64,000 nucleotides of DNA from Bacteroidia bacterium (GCA_020635905.1 JACJYV010000003.1:434001-498000), one strand, 5' to 3'; shown: positions 1-8,609, numbered from the stretch's first letter. The notes: a model not told the origin generated them from the letters alone. Program-made: numbers and translations.

Positions 1-2913
1 GCCCAGGGAGGCGATTGCATGAAAAAAACCGGCAGCTTCGACAGTTTTAACAGTTATGGTTCCGGAACATTCCTGGGAAGCAGAACGGGAAATGCCACCA
101 AGGTTTTTTTGAAACTAAAAGCCTGGGAAGATGATGAAGGCGACCGCTGTGATTACGAATTTGGCGATGATTGCTATATCTACGAAGATGCTTCCAATCA
201 CCCAATTGATTTTTACAATAGCGCCCCTCCCTCAGCCAGTTATAATCTCACCCATCAAGGTGGGGATATTTTCGGGGATTCTGACAAAAAACTTTATGTC
301 AACGTTCGCTGGCATTATACAGGTAACGATGGCGGGCTGAACCTTGGTTGCCACCTCCGGACCCAAACCGATCAGGGAGGCGCAATAAGGGTCCATTCCG
401 TTTACCTGGAATCCGGAACCAATTACATCTTCAATACGATTTCCGGACCGGATAATTTCCTGACCATGTATGCGCCTGACGGATATACGGTAGTTGCCCA
501 GGATAACGATGGCGGTTCCGGAAACTGGGCAAAAATCAGTTTTACCGCCACCTCCACAGGTTGGCATTACCTGGAAAACAGTGCACCAGGTCGTATAGCG
601 CTCTCCACCAGTTCGAAGTTTGAGTACAAAATAGACGAAACTTACAGCGGTGGGACCGAAGAATACGGTAATAATTACTGGCAGGTATATGCCTACGATT
701 ATTCCAGCTTTCCAAACACGGAAAATGGTAACCAAACTGGTGGATATATCGATTCCTATAATGGGTTCCAGCTCAATTTCGATGCCCGCAACCTGGTTCC
801 TGTTGGTTCTTCGCCAAGTGACGTAAGTGGTTGGACAGGATGCAAGGTTGGACCAGACAGCTATACCCTTGCCTACAAAAGAACAAATATTCCCTGTGAC
901 TACTACGTATTGATTGCAACCCACGACAATCAGCGCATAAAAATCGATGGCGCATGGGACCCCGTCGATGGAACCTTTGATACCGGAGACACCATTTACA
1001 AGGGCCCTATCCGAAGCTACTATGATATCAGTATCGAATGCTTTATAAGCTCTGGTAGTGGCGAATTTGGGGTTGAATTTTCAACCTATACCCCTGACAT
1101 CGGCACCCTGCCTCCCGGCATTCAGATCACCGATAATACGCATTCCTGCGAGACCACCAGCGTAACCGGCAGTTTCGCTCCCGGCGGAAATCCTGTGCGG
1201 GGCTGGTATGGAGAATGGGCCTGGTACAAGGGCTCCTGCGGCGGAACCCGCATCAGCACCAACACCACTTTTACCACAAACATTAGCGAGACCACGGTCT
1301 TCTACCTGGCGCTTGAAGATGTATTTTGTAATAATCTGCAAACCATTTGTCTGGCAGAAACTGCCTATGTGGATCACTTCACCCAAGCCGTGGCGGGGGA
1401 TGACTTCCTTACCTGCAACCAGGCCGGCACCCTTGATGCCAATAGCCCCGAATCCGGGATCGGCACCTGGTCTGTCGTTTCCGGCAGCGCAAGCATCGAC
1501 AATCCCAATTCACCTACCTCTACGGTATCCAATTTGGCCGACGGACAAAACGTACTCCGCTGGACCCTCGATAATGGGGATGATTGCCCCGATTCCTACG
1601 ATGACATAACCATCCAATCAGGTCCTCCCGGCGATCCCAGCGAATACGGTGACCAGGAATGGAGAGTTTATGCTTACAATACTACCGCCTGGTCGCTTCC
1701 CTCGAGTGCTTACCAGGGATACTACATCCACTCAGGTTCGCAATTGTCTTACGATACCCGGGACGAATGGGATGAAATGAAATCCCCGGACAATGCCAGC
1801 AGTTGGTACGGCTGCAACATTCCCAATAATAACTTCACCTACGTTTACCGCCGTACCAATTTTGATTGCGACTACTACGAGATTAAGGTCGGCGTTCATG
1901 ACGGCGGAGTCAGGCTCAAAATAGATGGTACTACCATCGTTACTTATTCCGGGCAGGGCGGCCCCCACAATACCGCCTGGACTGGCTATTTGGGCAGCAA
2001 TTCCAAAGTAGAATTCATTCAACTTGCTTATGGTGGTTCCACTTATCACGAAGTAACCATCACCCCGGCCGTTAAGCCAGCCCTGCAATCCGGAAGCTTT
2101 GGCATCAATCCAGCGGATTCTGTCTGTGATGGCGATCCCTTTACCCTGATTGCTTCCTCAACCACGGCAACTGATGAAAAATTCTACTGGTATAAGGACG
2201 GTTGTGGTACCACCCAGGTTGGCAGTGGCATTTTCGCCTCCCTCAACCAAAATGAAACCACCACTTATTACCTGCGGGTTGAAAACTACTGCCGGGATGT
2301 TGTAAGTGAATGCGACTCCATCACCGTGCACTCGATTGTGAATGAGGATGCAGATGCAGGCCCGAATCAGTATCTCCAGGATACCTGTGCCACCACCCTC
2401 AATGCCACCGCTCCTGCGGTCGGGACCGGAACCTGGACCCTGCGCTCCGGCTCGGGAAACATTCTTGATCCTCACGATCCCAATACCATAGTCACCGACC
2501 TTGAATCGGGCAACAACAAGTTCGAGTGGAGGATCGACAATGGCATTTGCTGGCCTTCCGACGATGAAGTGACCATCCAGATCAGCCCACAATCCAATTG
2601 CGCCGGAGGATGGTTTAAAACCACCCCACAGCCAGAAGCAGCTGTGCAGGAGGCAACCCTGGAGGCCTTCCCCAACCCTTTCCACCAAAGCACCACCCTG
2701 CGCTTCTCCACCCCAACGGGCGGCCTGGCCAGTCTGGAAATCTATAATACCAACGGTCAGCAGGTGGCGGCTCTTTTTCAGGGCGAGGCCGAAGCAGGTC
2801 AGCCTTATGAGTTGAACTTCGACCCGGGTGACCACAGTGCAGGCATTTACTTTGCCATTCTGCGTACCGCAGATGGCGCAATCCTCAACCGTAAACTGAT
2901 TCAGTTGAAGTAG
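1..2913 (+). CDS. Secreted multidomain protein with T9SS sorting tail (5' end missing)
   Basis: The reading frame is open from base 1 and the first Met (base 19) is not followed by a signal peptide, so the true start lies upstream of the window. About 970 residues are visible. Two related modules of about 150 residues (roughly residues 215-370 and 545-690) share a WQVYAY/WRVYAY opening, a paired-Cys core and an 'IKIDG' strand, resembling a PA14-like or jelly-roll carbohydrate-binding fold. Between and after them are Cys-containing Ig-like and PKD-like repeats (ADAGPNQYL type). The last 80 residues (FPNPF..., GIYF..., ending RKLIQLK) are a classical type A T9SS sorting domain, so the protein is exported across the outer membrane and anchored or released. 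Ligand unknown. A strong terminator follows 18 bases after the stop. Confidence 0.85.
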   Translation, partial: AQGGDCMKKTGSFDSFNSYGSGTFLGSRTGNATKVFLKLKAWEDDEGDRCDYEFGDDCYIYEDASNHPIDFYNSAPPSASYNLTHQGGDIFGDSDKKLYVNVRWHYTGNDGGLNLGCHLRTQTDQGGAIRVHSVYLESGTNYIFNTISGPDNFLTMYAPDGYTVVAQDNDGGSGNWAKISFTATSTGWHYLENSAPGRIALSTSSKFEYKIDETYSGGTEEYGNNYWQVYAYDYSSFPNTENGNQTGGYIDSYNGFQLNFDARNLVPVGSSPSDVSGWTGCKVGPDSYTLAYKRTNIPCDYYVLIATHDNQRIKIDGAWDPVDGTFDTGDTIYKGPIRSYYDISIECFISSGSGEFGVEFSTYTPDIGTLPPGIQITDNTHSCETTSVTGSFAPGGNPVRGWYGEWAWYKGSCGGTRISTNTTFTTNISETTVFYLALEDVFCNNLQTICLAETAYVDHFTQAVAGDDFLTCNQAGTLDANSPESGIGTWSVVSGSASIDNPNSPTSTVSNLADGQNVLRWTLDNGDDCPDSYDDITIQSGPPGDPSEYGDQEWRVYAYNTTAWSLPSSAYQGYYIHSGSQLSYDTRDEWDEMKSPDNASSWYGCNIPNNNFTYVYRRTNFDCDYYEIKVGVHDGGVRLKIDGTTIVTYSGQGGPHNTAWTGYLGSNSKVEFIQLAYGGSTYHEVTITPAVKPALQSGSFGINPADSVCDGDPFTLIASSTTATDEKFYWYKDGCGTTQVGSGIFASLNQNETTTYYLRVENYCRDVVSECDSITVHSIVNEDADAGPNQYLQDTCATTLNATAPAVGTGTWTLRSGSGNILDPHDPNTIVTDLESGNNKFEWRIDNGICWPSDDEVTIQISPQSNCAGGWFKTTPQPEAAVQEATLEAFPNPFHQSTTLRFSTPTGGLASLEIYNTNGQQVAALFQGEAEAGQPYELNFDPGDHSAGIYFAILRTADGAILNRKLIQLK

Positions 2914-2930
2914 GCTATGCATAGATAATG

Positions 2931-2962
2931 AAAAGGGCCGCCGCATGGTGGCCCTTTTTTTT
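2931..2962 (+). terminator. Rho-independent terminator of the first gene
   Basis: A 9-bp stem (AGGGCCGCC / GGTGGCCCT, one G-T wobble) with a GCAT loop is followed by eight T residues. It ends the T9SS protein gene. The 3' end of the group II intron abuts it three bases further on. Confidence 0.85.
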
Positions 2963-2965
2963 GCC

Positions 2966-3076
2966 ATCGAGTAGGAGAAAATAAAAGTTAGCATTTAAAC
3001 CTGCTTATGGCAAAGGTGCTTACTTTTATTTTCGTCCTCTCACACCACCGGACGTACGGTTCCGTATCACGGCGGT
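2966..3076 (-). ncRNA. Group II intron domains V and VI
   Basis: Immediately after the maturase stop codon, bases 3076-3044 read as a domain V hairpin: outer stem ACCGCCG / CGGTGGT with an inner TACGG / CCGTA stem. It contains a CGC that could be the catalytic triad. Domain VI follows (about 3040-2970). Its two arms, GAAAATAAAAGTAAGC and GCTAACTTTTATTTTC, pair over 15 of 16 positions. The element ends in CTCCTACTCGAT with a candidate branch-point A seven or eight bases from the 3' end. The long A+U-rich stem of domain VI is unusual. Confidence 0.75.
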
Positions 3077-3078
3077 TC

Positions 3079-4398
3079 CTAAACATTCGCTTTCCAGTAA
3101 TTCAATTGGTCTTCCATTGACACGAGTTTCAAGGTTTTGAAGTAGGATTTGCGGAAGGCATGGTTCATGTGGCTGGCGCCGGAGTTCCACCAGGGACCGC
3201 GTCCATTAAAGGCTGATTGCCTTGCCCGGTCTTCTGGGAGTCCGCGACTCATCAATCCTTCGTAACGGGTCCAGTTTCGTTTCCATTGCCGCCAGATGAT
3301 TTTCCGTAAATGATGTCTGATCCATTCATCAAGGTCCTGGGCAAAGCGTTTGGTTTGAGCGGCCCGGAAGTAGTTGATCCAGCCCCGTATCAGAGGATTG
3401 AGGTCCTCCTCGATGAATCGGCCCAGATTACGCCCTTTCCCTTTTCGCAGTAATTCCTTTACTTTACCCTTGAAGCGTTTGATGGATTTCTTCGCCACCG
3501 TGATTCGCCTGAGTTTGTCCGCAAGGAAGGTAAATCCAAGAAAGGACCGTTTCCACGGACGGGCTACGGCGCTCTTGGCTTCATTTACTTTCAGTTTCAG
3601 GCGCTTACGGAGCCACTCCGTCAACGACTCTTTCACTCGTTCGCCCGCTCTCGCACTTCGAACATAGATGTTGCAGTCGTCCGCGTACCGGCAGAAGCGA
3701 TGGCCTCTTTTCTCCAGTTCCTTGTCCAGATCATCCAGCAGGATGTTGGACAGAAGAGGCGATAGAGGGCCACCTTGCGGTACACCTTTACGGCGGACTT
3801 CCCGCTTCCCGTTTATCATCACATCGGCTTCAAGGTAGCGACGAATCAATCGCAGGACCGCTTTGTCCTGCACCTTTTTCATCACCTTGCCCATCAGAAC
3901 GTCGTGAGATACTTCGTCAAAGAACTTTTCCAGATCCATGTCTACCACCCAGTTATATCCTTGCAGGATGTATTGCTGAGATTGCACCACCGCCTGTTCT
4001 GCCGATTTGCCAGGACGAAAGCCATAGCTGTGGTCAGAAAAATGCGGATCGAAAAGCGGACTTAGGATCTGGTGCAGACCCTGCTGGATCAGCCGATCTA
4101 CTACCGTCGGGATACCAAGTTTGCGGGTTCCACCGCTTTCCTTGCGTATTTCGACCTGCAATACTGCTTCAGGGTAGTAGTTGCTTCCAAGCAGGGAGCT
4201 TTTTAGAGTTGACCACTGTCTTTGGAGGTAGGGTTCAAGGTCAGTTAGTTCCATCCCGTCACAGCCGGGAGCTCCCTTGTTTGAACATACCTTTTCGAAG
4301 GCAAGGGTCATGTTCTCGCGTTCGACCAAACGTTCGATCAATTGATTTACCTCTGGAATTGGTGATTCCCGCTTCGAGGATTGGTTTGACGCACTCAT
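3079..4398 (-). CDS. ltrA: Group II intron reverse transcriptase/maturase
   Basis: The 439-residue protein has the ordered reverse transcriptase blocks: GIPTVVDRLIQQ (96-107), SYGFRPGKSA (124-133), the VDMDLEKFFD block with catalytic Asp at 153, KGVPQGGPLSPLLSN (204-218) and YADD at 238-241. A maturase (X) and DNA-binding region follows (about 285-439), with a conserved GPWWNSGASHMNHAF stretch near the end. There is no HNH endonuclease domain, so retrohoming would be En-independent, as in group IIC introns. It lies wholly within the intron and its stop codon directly precedes domain V. The active site is complete and nothing suggests decay. Its role is to splice and reinsert the host intron. 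Confidence 0.95.
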   Translation of the reverse strand: MSASNQSSKRESPIPEVNQLIERLVERENMTLAFEKVCSNKGAPGCDGMELTDLEPYLQRQWSTLKSSLLGSNYYPEAVLQVEIRKESGGTRKLGIPTVVDRLIQQGLHQILSPLFDPHFSDHSYGFRPGKSAEQAVVQSQQYILQGYNWVVDMDLEKFFDEVSHDVLMGKVMKKVQDKAVLRLIRRYLEADVMINGKREVRRKGVPQGGPLSPLLSNILLDDLDKELEKRGHRFCRYADDCNIYVRSARAGERVKESLTEWLRKRLKLKVNEAKSAVARPWKRSFLGFTFLADKLRRITVAKKSIKRFKGKVKELLRKGKGRNLGRFIEEDLNPLIRGWINYFRAAQTKRFAQDLDEWIRHHLRKIIWRQWKRNWTRYEGLMSRGLPEDRARQSAFNGRGPWWNSGASHMNHAFRKSYFKTLKLVSMEDQLNYWKANV

Positions 4399-4898
4399 AG
4401 GTGACCTCCCAACTTCCGGTCGGTACTACCAAATCCATGAGCCTTACTTATTCCAAAGTAAGTGACTGCTTCTGCTTCCATTTCCTGAATTAGGTCCATA
4501 TTCCTCTAATCTTTAGGTTCGGCCCTTCGGTTTTGGTCGAAAACCTACTATGGCCTCGGCTGACTTCCCGGTGCATTCACGCCCCTCTTTACTGAGAACC
4601 GCGGGTTCAGACAGAACTGCACCTCGGATATCCCCGGGTAAGACGCGTTACTTTCACGCTTATGCCCGCCGCATATACCCAACTGCTTTCCGGACAGGGA
4701 TAGGGCTTTGACGATATTGGCCGCCTAACCCAGCAGTTTGGCCTATTATGCGATTTCTGTTCGTCGGGCCAGCGATTTGCCTGCGGCTTCCTTCAGATTC
4801 CTCCTCTCGAAGGACACCCTTGCCGTCCGGCTAACACTTCCCCCTGACGGGCGTGTTCGGGACTTACACCCTATAGTAACGCGCCATGCCGGGCGCAC
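4399..4898 (-). ncRNA. Group II intron 5' region (domains I-IV)
   Basis: This 500-nt stretch without a gene is the structured 5' part of the intron on the minus strand, starting GTGCGCCCGGCATGGCGCG. Near its 5' end it contains the 'GGGTGTAAGTCCCGAACA' segment typical of bacterial group II introns (bases 4874-4857). Open frames in it are short and have no similarity I recognise, so it is treated as RNA. Confidence 0.75.
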
Positions 4899-4901
4899 CA
4901 T

Positions 4902-4936
4902 AAAAAAAGGCTGCCCTAAGGCAGCCTTTCTTGTAT
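4902..4936 (-). terminator. Terminator hairpin, likely of the downstream minus-strand gene and target of the intron
   Basis: A perfect 10-bp stem AAAGGCTGCC / GGCAGCCTTT with a four-base loop. Read leftward it is followed by a run of T residues ending at the intron boundary. It would end transcripts of the secreted hydrolase-fold gene, about 150 bases upstream on this strand. The intron starts four bases past the T-run. Confidence 0.8.
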
Positions 4937-5076
4937 GCTAAAGCCAAAAAGGGAGCTCTAAAAACAAAGGAGGTCAATGCGGACTAAGGTGAGGAAAGCG
5001 CAGTTTACCCGGGTAAATGAGCATTTTCGAACCAGGTCCAACGCAGAGATTCGAAGTTTTTAGAGGTTCCCGCGAC

Positions 5077-5910
5077 TTACTCTTTAATTCCGAGAGCCTC
5101 CCGCACCACCTTAAAATAGGCGGATTTGTCGATCATGAAGTTGTCTTTGCGGTCGGGGTTTTCAACCACATAAACTGACTTATCACAGATTTTTTTCTGC
5201 TTGGCGATCAGCCCTTTGTAATCATTTTCATTGAAAAGGACGTCATTGCTGCCCACGATAAATTTTACCAGTTCGAGGTTACCGGCGGGGTTATTGTCGA
5301 AAGAGTAGATAGGCTCGTGCTTTTTGTCGTAACCCGCGAAAGGCACTTCCATGGGCTCATCCCAGCTGGAAAAACGCTCTTCGAGGTCTTCCATGGAGAG
5401 GAAAGGAGTGTCGGCGATAATGCGTTTTACTTCGGGACGGTTGTAGCCAATGCCCAGAGCCAGTCCCGCGCCAATGCCAAAACCGTACAGGTTGAAGGTG
5501 GAAACGTGGGCTTTGCGGCAGTAGTCGATCATGGCGTTCATATCATCCTGAAAGTGAGGATAGATATACATGTTATTGTCGATGTCAAAATCACTGCTTT
5601 CACCGAATCCGCGGTAGTCAAAAATCACCACATTGATCCCGATGGAGGTAAACTGGTCCACTTTGCGGAGATAATCGGCCATATTGCCTTCGCCATCGTG
5701 GGCGATCAGTACCAGGTTGGTGGTTTTTTTGTTGGCAGGAAAATCCCATACGTTGAGGGTTGCACCATCGGCAGTAGTTACTTTCACCTCCTCATAATTC
5801 ATGTTGTATTTTTCAGGACGCTGTTTGTAAGTCCTGGAGGGATTCAGGGCGAAGGCCTGAAAGCCCATCAACATGAGGATTGCGGCAGAAAGGAAGAATT
5901 TTGTGTGTTT
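5077..5910 (-). CDS. Secreted alpha/beta-hydrolase-fold protein lacking the catalytic Ser and His
   Basis: I place the start at the ATG at 5910, which opens a signal peptide (MKHTKFFLSAAILMLMGFQA), rather than at the ATG 13 codons upstream. The 277-residue protein has the alpha/beta-hydrolase layout: a VLIAHDGEGN oxyanion-loop region (about 68-77), the VVIFDYRGFGES strand-turn (about 95-106) and the acid-strand motif GSNDVLF (about 221-227). The nucleophile elbow reads GFGIG (144-148), so the expected Ser of GxSxG is Gly. The C-terminal region DRKDNFMIDKSAYFKVV has no His where the catalytic base belongs. It is probably a non-catalytic periplasmic binding or scaffold protein derived from a lipase/esterase. 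Family call is firm; lack of activity is inferred from the missing residues. Confidence 0.8.
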   Translation of the reverse strand, partial: KHTKFFLSAAILMLMGFQAFALNPSRTYKQRPEKYNMNYEEVKVTTADGATLNVWDFPANKKTTNLVLIAHDGEGNMADYLRKVDQFTSIGINVVIFDYRGFGESSDFDIDNNMYIYPHFQDDMNAMIDYCRKAHVSTFNLYGFGIGAGLALGIGYNRPEVKRIIADTPFLSMEDLEERFSSWDEPMEVPFAGYDKKHEPIYSFDNNPAGNLELVKFIVGSNDVLFNENDYKGLIAKQKKICDKSVYVVENPDRKDNFMIDKSAYFKVVREALGIKE

Positions 5911-6053
5911 CATAATTTCGAACAATTTTTGTTTTTCGCGCACCGGCATACAATTTTAATAATTTAATTTAGAAGGCGAAAGGGATATTCCCAATCTGTC
6001 CTTCGGGGAAATCGGGAAGGAACGAATTTTCGCAAAAATTAACAGCAAGGATC

Positions 6054-6908
6054 ATGCCAGAGGATCATTTAATCTTTTACCGGGAGGATTGGGGGGACTG
6101 GGAAAGGCCTTCACGGGAGATGCTGAACCGCGGTTTTTACTACCACGACAGCCTGTTTGAGACCCTGAGAATTCGCCACGGAAGGCCTCTTTTTGTGGAA
6201 GAACACCTCACCAGAATGGAAAACGGCATCCAGTTTTTGGGTCTGGATATCGGGCAGAAAGGATTGCGTCATTTTTTTTCGGAGGAAGTAATGCCCCTGC
6301 TCGACGACTTTGAAGGCCTGGAAGGCCGCCTGCGCATGCAGGCTTTTCGCATGGGCGAAGGGGGCTACGCGCCCTTTGGAAATGCGGCCGGCTGGCTGGT
6401 GGAGGTGGTGCGCCTGGACCGCGACCCTTACCTTGTCCACGATTCGCTCCGCCTGTGCAATTATCTGGAGGTTCCCCTCTTTGCCTCTCCCCTTTCCGCC
6501 ATCAAGGGCGCCCAGGCCCAGACCTATGTACTGGCCGCCAAATTTGCCTCTGAAATGAACTTCGACGACGCCATTTTGTATGGAAATGATGCTGTAGCCG
6601 AAATCAGCAATGCGAATATTTTTCTGGTCAGGGAGGACAAACTTGTTACCCCCGATCCGGGGAGTGGCTGTCTGCCTGGCATCTGCCGGGGGGTGATACT
6701 TGACCTCGCCGCAGGCGAAGGTCTGGAGGTGGAAGAAACCCAGGTAAGCTGGGAGGACCTGCGGGACGCCGACGAAGTCTTTGTCACCAATGTGATCCGC
6801 GGCGTGCGGGCCGTGGGCGAAGTGGAGGGCATGCTCTTCCCCGTAGGTGAAGGGACAGTGGGATGGCGCCTGCAAAGGGCCCTGGAAAGGGCGACGCGGG
6901 CATTTTGA
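6054..6908 (+). CDS. Class IV aminotransferase (aminodeoxychorismate lyase/branched-chain aminotransferase family)
   Basis: This 284-residue cytoplasmic PLP enzyme has the fold-type IV signature. The GFYYHDSLFETLRI block at 27-40 places the substrate-facing residues. The Schiff-base Lys is K151 in SAIKGAQAQTY. E183 lies in VAEISNANIF, followed by the phosphate-binding SGCLPGICRGV loop (204-214). The sequence does not decide between 4-amino-4-deoxychorismate lyase (folate synthesis) and a branched-chain or D-amino-acid aminotransferase. An AAGGA precedes the ATG by six bases, one of the few clear ribosome-binding sites here. The gene is a single rightward unit between leftward neighbours. Confidence 0.85.
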   Translation: MPEDHLIFYREDWGDWERPSREMLNRGFYYHDSLFETLRIRHGRPLFVEEHLTRMENGIQFLGLDIGQKGLRHFFSEEVMPLLDDFEGLEGRLRMQAFRMGEGGYAPFGNAAGWLVEVVRLDRDPYLVHDSLRLCNYLEVPLFASPLSAIKGAQAQTYVLAAKFASEMNFDDAILYGNDAVAEISNANIFLVREDKLVTPDPGSGCLPGICRGVILDLAAGEGLEVEETQVSWEDLRDADEVFVTNVIRGVRAVGEVEGMLFPVGEGTVGWRLQRALERATRAF

Positions 6909-6943
6909 TTCAATTATCAATGAGCAGTTAGCAATGAACAATT
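6908..6943. repeat. Intergenic array with 7-bp period
   Basis: Directly behind the aminotransferase stop codon, bases 6913-6940 read ATTATCA / ATGAGCA / GTTAGCA / ATGAACA. These are four 7-bp units ending in CA with no indel. It belongs to the set of degenerate 7-bp arrays seen at other intergenic sites in this window. Confidence 0.55.
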
Positions 6944-6979
6944 GTGGGTTGGGTAAATTTTGATTTATTATAACTCCCA

Positions 6980-7435
6980 TTACCCACTTTTCCTGATCTC
7001 CTCGGCCAGTCCAATCAGAATGCCTTCAACGCCGCGGATATAACAAAGGCGATATGAATTCTGATACTGAACCACTTCCCCTACAAGTTCAGCGCCTTTT
7101 TGGGTCAGTCGGGACACCATTTCATCGATGTTTTCCACTTTGAACATGATGCGCAAATAGCCCAGGGAGTTAACCGGGGCCTTTCGATGGTCGGAAACCA
7201 CGGCAGGGCTTATAAACCGCGACAATTCAATGCGGCTGTGTCCGTCGGGGGTCACCATCATGGCAATTTCCACGCATTGATCGCCGAGCCCGGTCACTTT
7301 GCCGGCCCATTCCCCTTCAATGGTGGCCCTTCCTTCCAGAATCAGGCCTACTTCGGCAAAAAATGCAATGGCATCATCCAGTGATTCGACCACGATGCCG
7401 ACATTATTCATTTGGAGTAAATTGCTTTGAGTCAT
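6980..7435 (-). CDS. VOC (glyoxalase/bleomycin-resistance) family protein
   Basis: The 151-residue protein has two beta-alpha-beta-beta-beta modules of the vicinal oxygen chelate fold. The first begins MNNVGIVVESLDDAIAFFAE (residues 9-28); the second contains LRIMFKVENIDEMVSRL and ends GILIGLAEEI. In active metal-dependent members the first position of the opening strand is usually His and the last motif GILIELAE supplies a Glu. Here these are Asn and Gly, so at least two usual metal ligands are absent and the protein may be a binding protein or use another site. Substrate unknown. The gene is followed leftward by the aminotransferase (convergent). Confidence 0.8.
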   Translation of the reverse strand: MTQSNLLQMNNVGIVVESLDDAIAFFAEVGLILEGRATIEGEWAGKVTGLGDQCVEIAMMVTPDGHSRIELSRFISPAVVSDHRKAPVNSLGYLRIMFKVENIDEMVSRLTQKGAELVGEVVQYQNSYRLCYIRGVEGILIGLAEEIRKSG

Positions 7436-7452
7436 AATTAGTGTATTGTTAA

Positions 7453-7920
7453 TCAGAGGTTACCACAAAGTGGGGCCTTTGGCCGGATTTGGGTTCTGAA
7501 ATTTATCATCCTATGGGTTAAATGGCTGGAATCATACTCATTTCTCGCTTCCTGCCAGGTTTTTTCGAAAAAGTCGCTTCCCAATTCGATCTCAATCTCC
7601 CGATTCATCGCTTCCACATAACACCCTTGGAAAAGTCCGTGAGTACAATCAGAAGTAATTATCACCTTGTATTTTCGCTTCACATAATCTGCATAAAACA
7701 TTTCAAAATCATCTGCATAAACGGTGCCTTTAATGGTCCATACTCTTTTCCCATTTCTGAAATCCTTGCTTGCCGTCTTCTTCTCTGCTTCGCAAGCTCT
7801 TAAAAAGTTTTGTAAATAATCTTCGTTTTCATTGGGCATGGGTTCTGTGCACGAAAAGGTTGAAATGATCGACAAGAGGCAAAAAAGGACCTTCAATATT
7901 ATTTTTCGCTCTCCACGCAT
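7453..7920 (-). CDS. Small predicted lipoprotein, function unknown
   Basis: The 155-residue protein starts with a positively charged N-region (MRGERK), a hydrophobic core and a lipobox-like STFSC at residue 24, so it should be lipidated and attached to a membrane. The mature part is hydrophilic, with several Cys and a Tyr/Phe-rich central strand region (DDFEMFYADYVKRKYKVII), and shows no catalytic motif I recognise. It may be the last gene of a leftward A+T-richer block that begins near base 10632. No terminator is evident between it and the VOC gene 17 bases downstream. Confidence 0.65.
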   Translation of the reverse strand: MRGERKIILKVLFCLLSIISTFSCTEPMPNENEDYLQNFLRACEAEKKTASKDFRNGKRVWTIKGTVYADDFEMFYADYVKRKYKVIITSDCTHGLFQGCYVEAMNREIEIELGSDFFEKTWQEARNEYDSSHLTHRMINFRTQIRPKAPLCGNL

Positions 7921-7964
7921 GGTCTCAAAAGGTTGATTTTGATTGAGCCAGAAATCCTTACCTC

Positions 7965-8609
7965 TTATTCAGTCCTGCTATCAAAATATCTTTGAACTTC
8001 ATCCTTTTTATCATCGATCCACTCTTTCCTGATGGGCAGTTCGTTAAAAAATCCGGATATTAAAAACTCCCTGGGAGTAATCCTGCGGTGAAAAGGTGCA
8101 ATTTCATCCACCTTAAATCCATGTTCTTTGCAAAACGATTCCAAATATGCAGAATTTTGAACAGGGTTTGAGCTTCCATCCCAGTCCGAATATTTCAGAT
8201 AATCCTCTTCTAAAAACCCCTTAAATACATTCAGGCAAAACCCAACACATGTCATTCTTTCTCCCAGGTCATTATTGCTTAGATGATTTCCGTGCAGATC
8301 GTAGCTTTCACCCGAATAAAAATATCCATATAAGGGGTTTGCCCGGTCGCGAATATTTTTACAATAAGCAATGAATGACGGAATCTCGTCTGCGTGAATA
8401 GTGTAGGTTACTGTGTGATGGTAATCCCGAATATTGGAATTGAATTCTATTCCAGAGGAAGGTCCGGGATAATGGAATTCATACATTGAACCTGAATACC
8501 TGATAATAATTGCGGCGTGATACGATTCTCCATTTTTGACCAGATTTGCAGGCGCGACAAAATCTGAATTCTCAACAGATTCGTGTTTTGTTCTGACAAT
8601 CCTGAACAT
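7965..8609 (-). CDS. Unknown protein, possible papain-fold (permuted NlpC/P60-like) member
   Basis: The 214-residue protein has no signal peptide. Residues around 30-48 (SYHAAIIIRYSGSMYEFHY) look like the His-bearing strands that open permuted NlpC/P60-type cysteine peptidases. A later MTCVGFCLNVF segment (about 119-129) could carry the nucleophile Cys, giving the His-before-Cys order of that group. This is a weak, motif-level inference and the gene should be treated as unrecognised. Its ATG overlaps the stop of the upstream gene as TGATG, so the two are translationally coupled and probably act together. Confidence 0.6.
   Translation of the reverse strand: MFRIVRTKHESVENSDFVAPANLVKNGESYHAAIIIRYSGSMYEFHYPGPSSGIEFNSNIRDYHHTVTYTIHADEIPSFIAYCKNIRDRANPLYGYFYSGESYDLHGNHLSNNDLGERMTCVGFCLNVFKGFLEEDYLKYSDWDGSSNPVQNSAYLESFCKEHGFKVDEIAPFHRRITPREFLISGFFNELPIRKEWIDDKKDEVQRYFDSRTE

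Larger units (their letters stand above)
2966..4898 (-). mobile_element. Group II intron, complete, leftward
   Basis: On the minus strand the element starts with the conserved 5' intron sequence GTGCGCCC at base 4898. It carries about 500 nt of structured leader (domains I-IV), then the reverse transcriptase gene, then recognisable domains V and VI, and ends ...CCTACTCGAT at base 2966. Length is 1933 nt. The 5' exon is a terminator hairpin plus its T-run (bases 4902-4930 on this strand), the target type known for group IIC introns. The 3' exon is the terminator of the opposing gene. All parts expected for a mobile intron are present and the maturase is intact. Assignment to class IIC rests on the target site and the lack of an endonuclease domain, and is an inference; other bacterial classes with short maturases are possible. 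Confidence 0.85.

Noticed and set aside
4738..4941. 67-codon rightward open frame
   Set aside because: It lies within the structured 5' part of the group II intron and its hairpin target.
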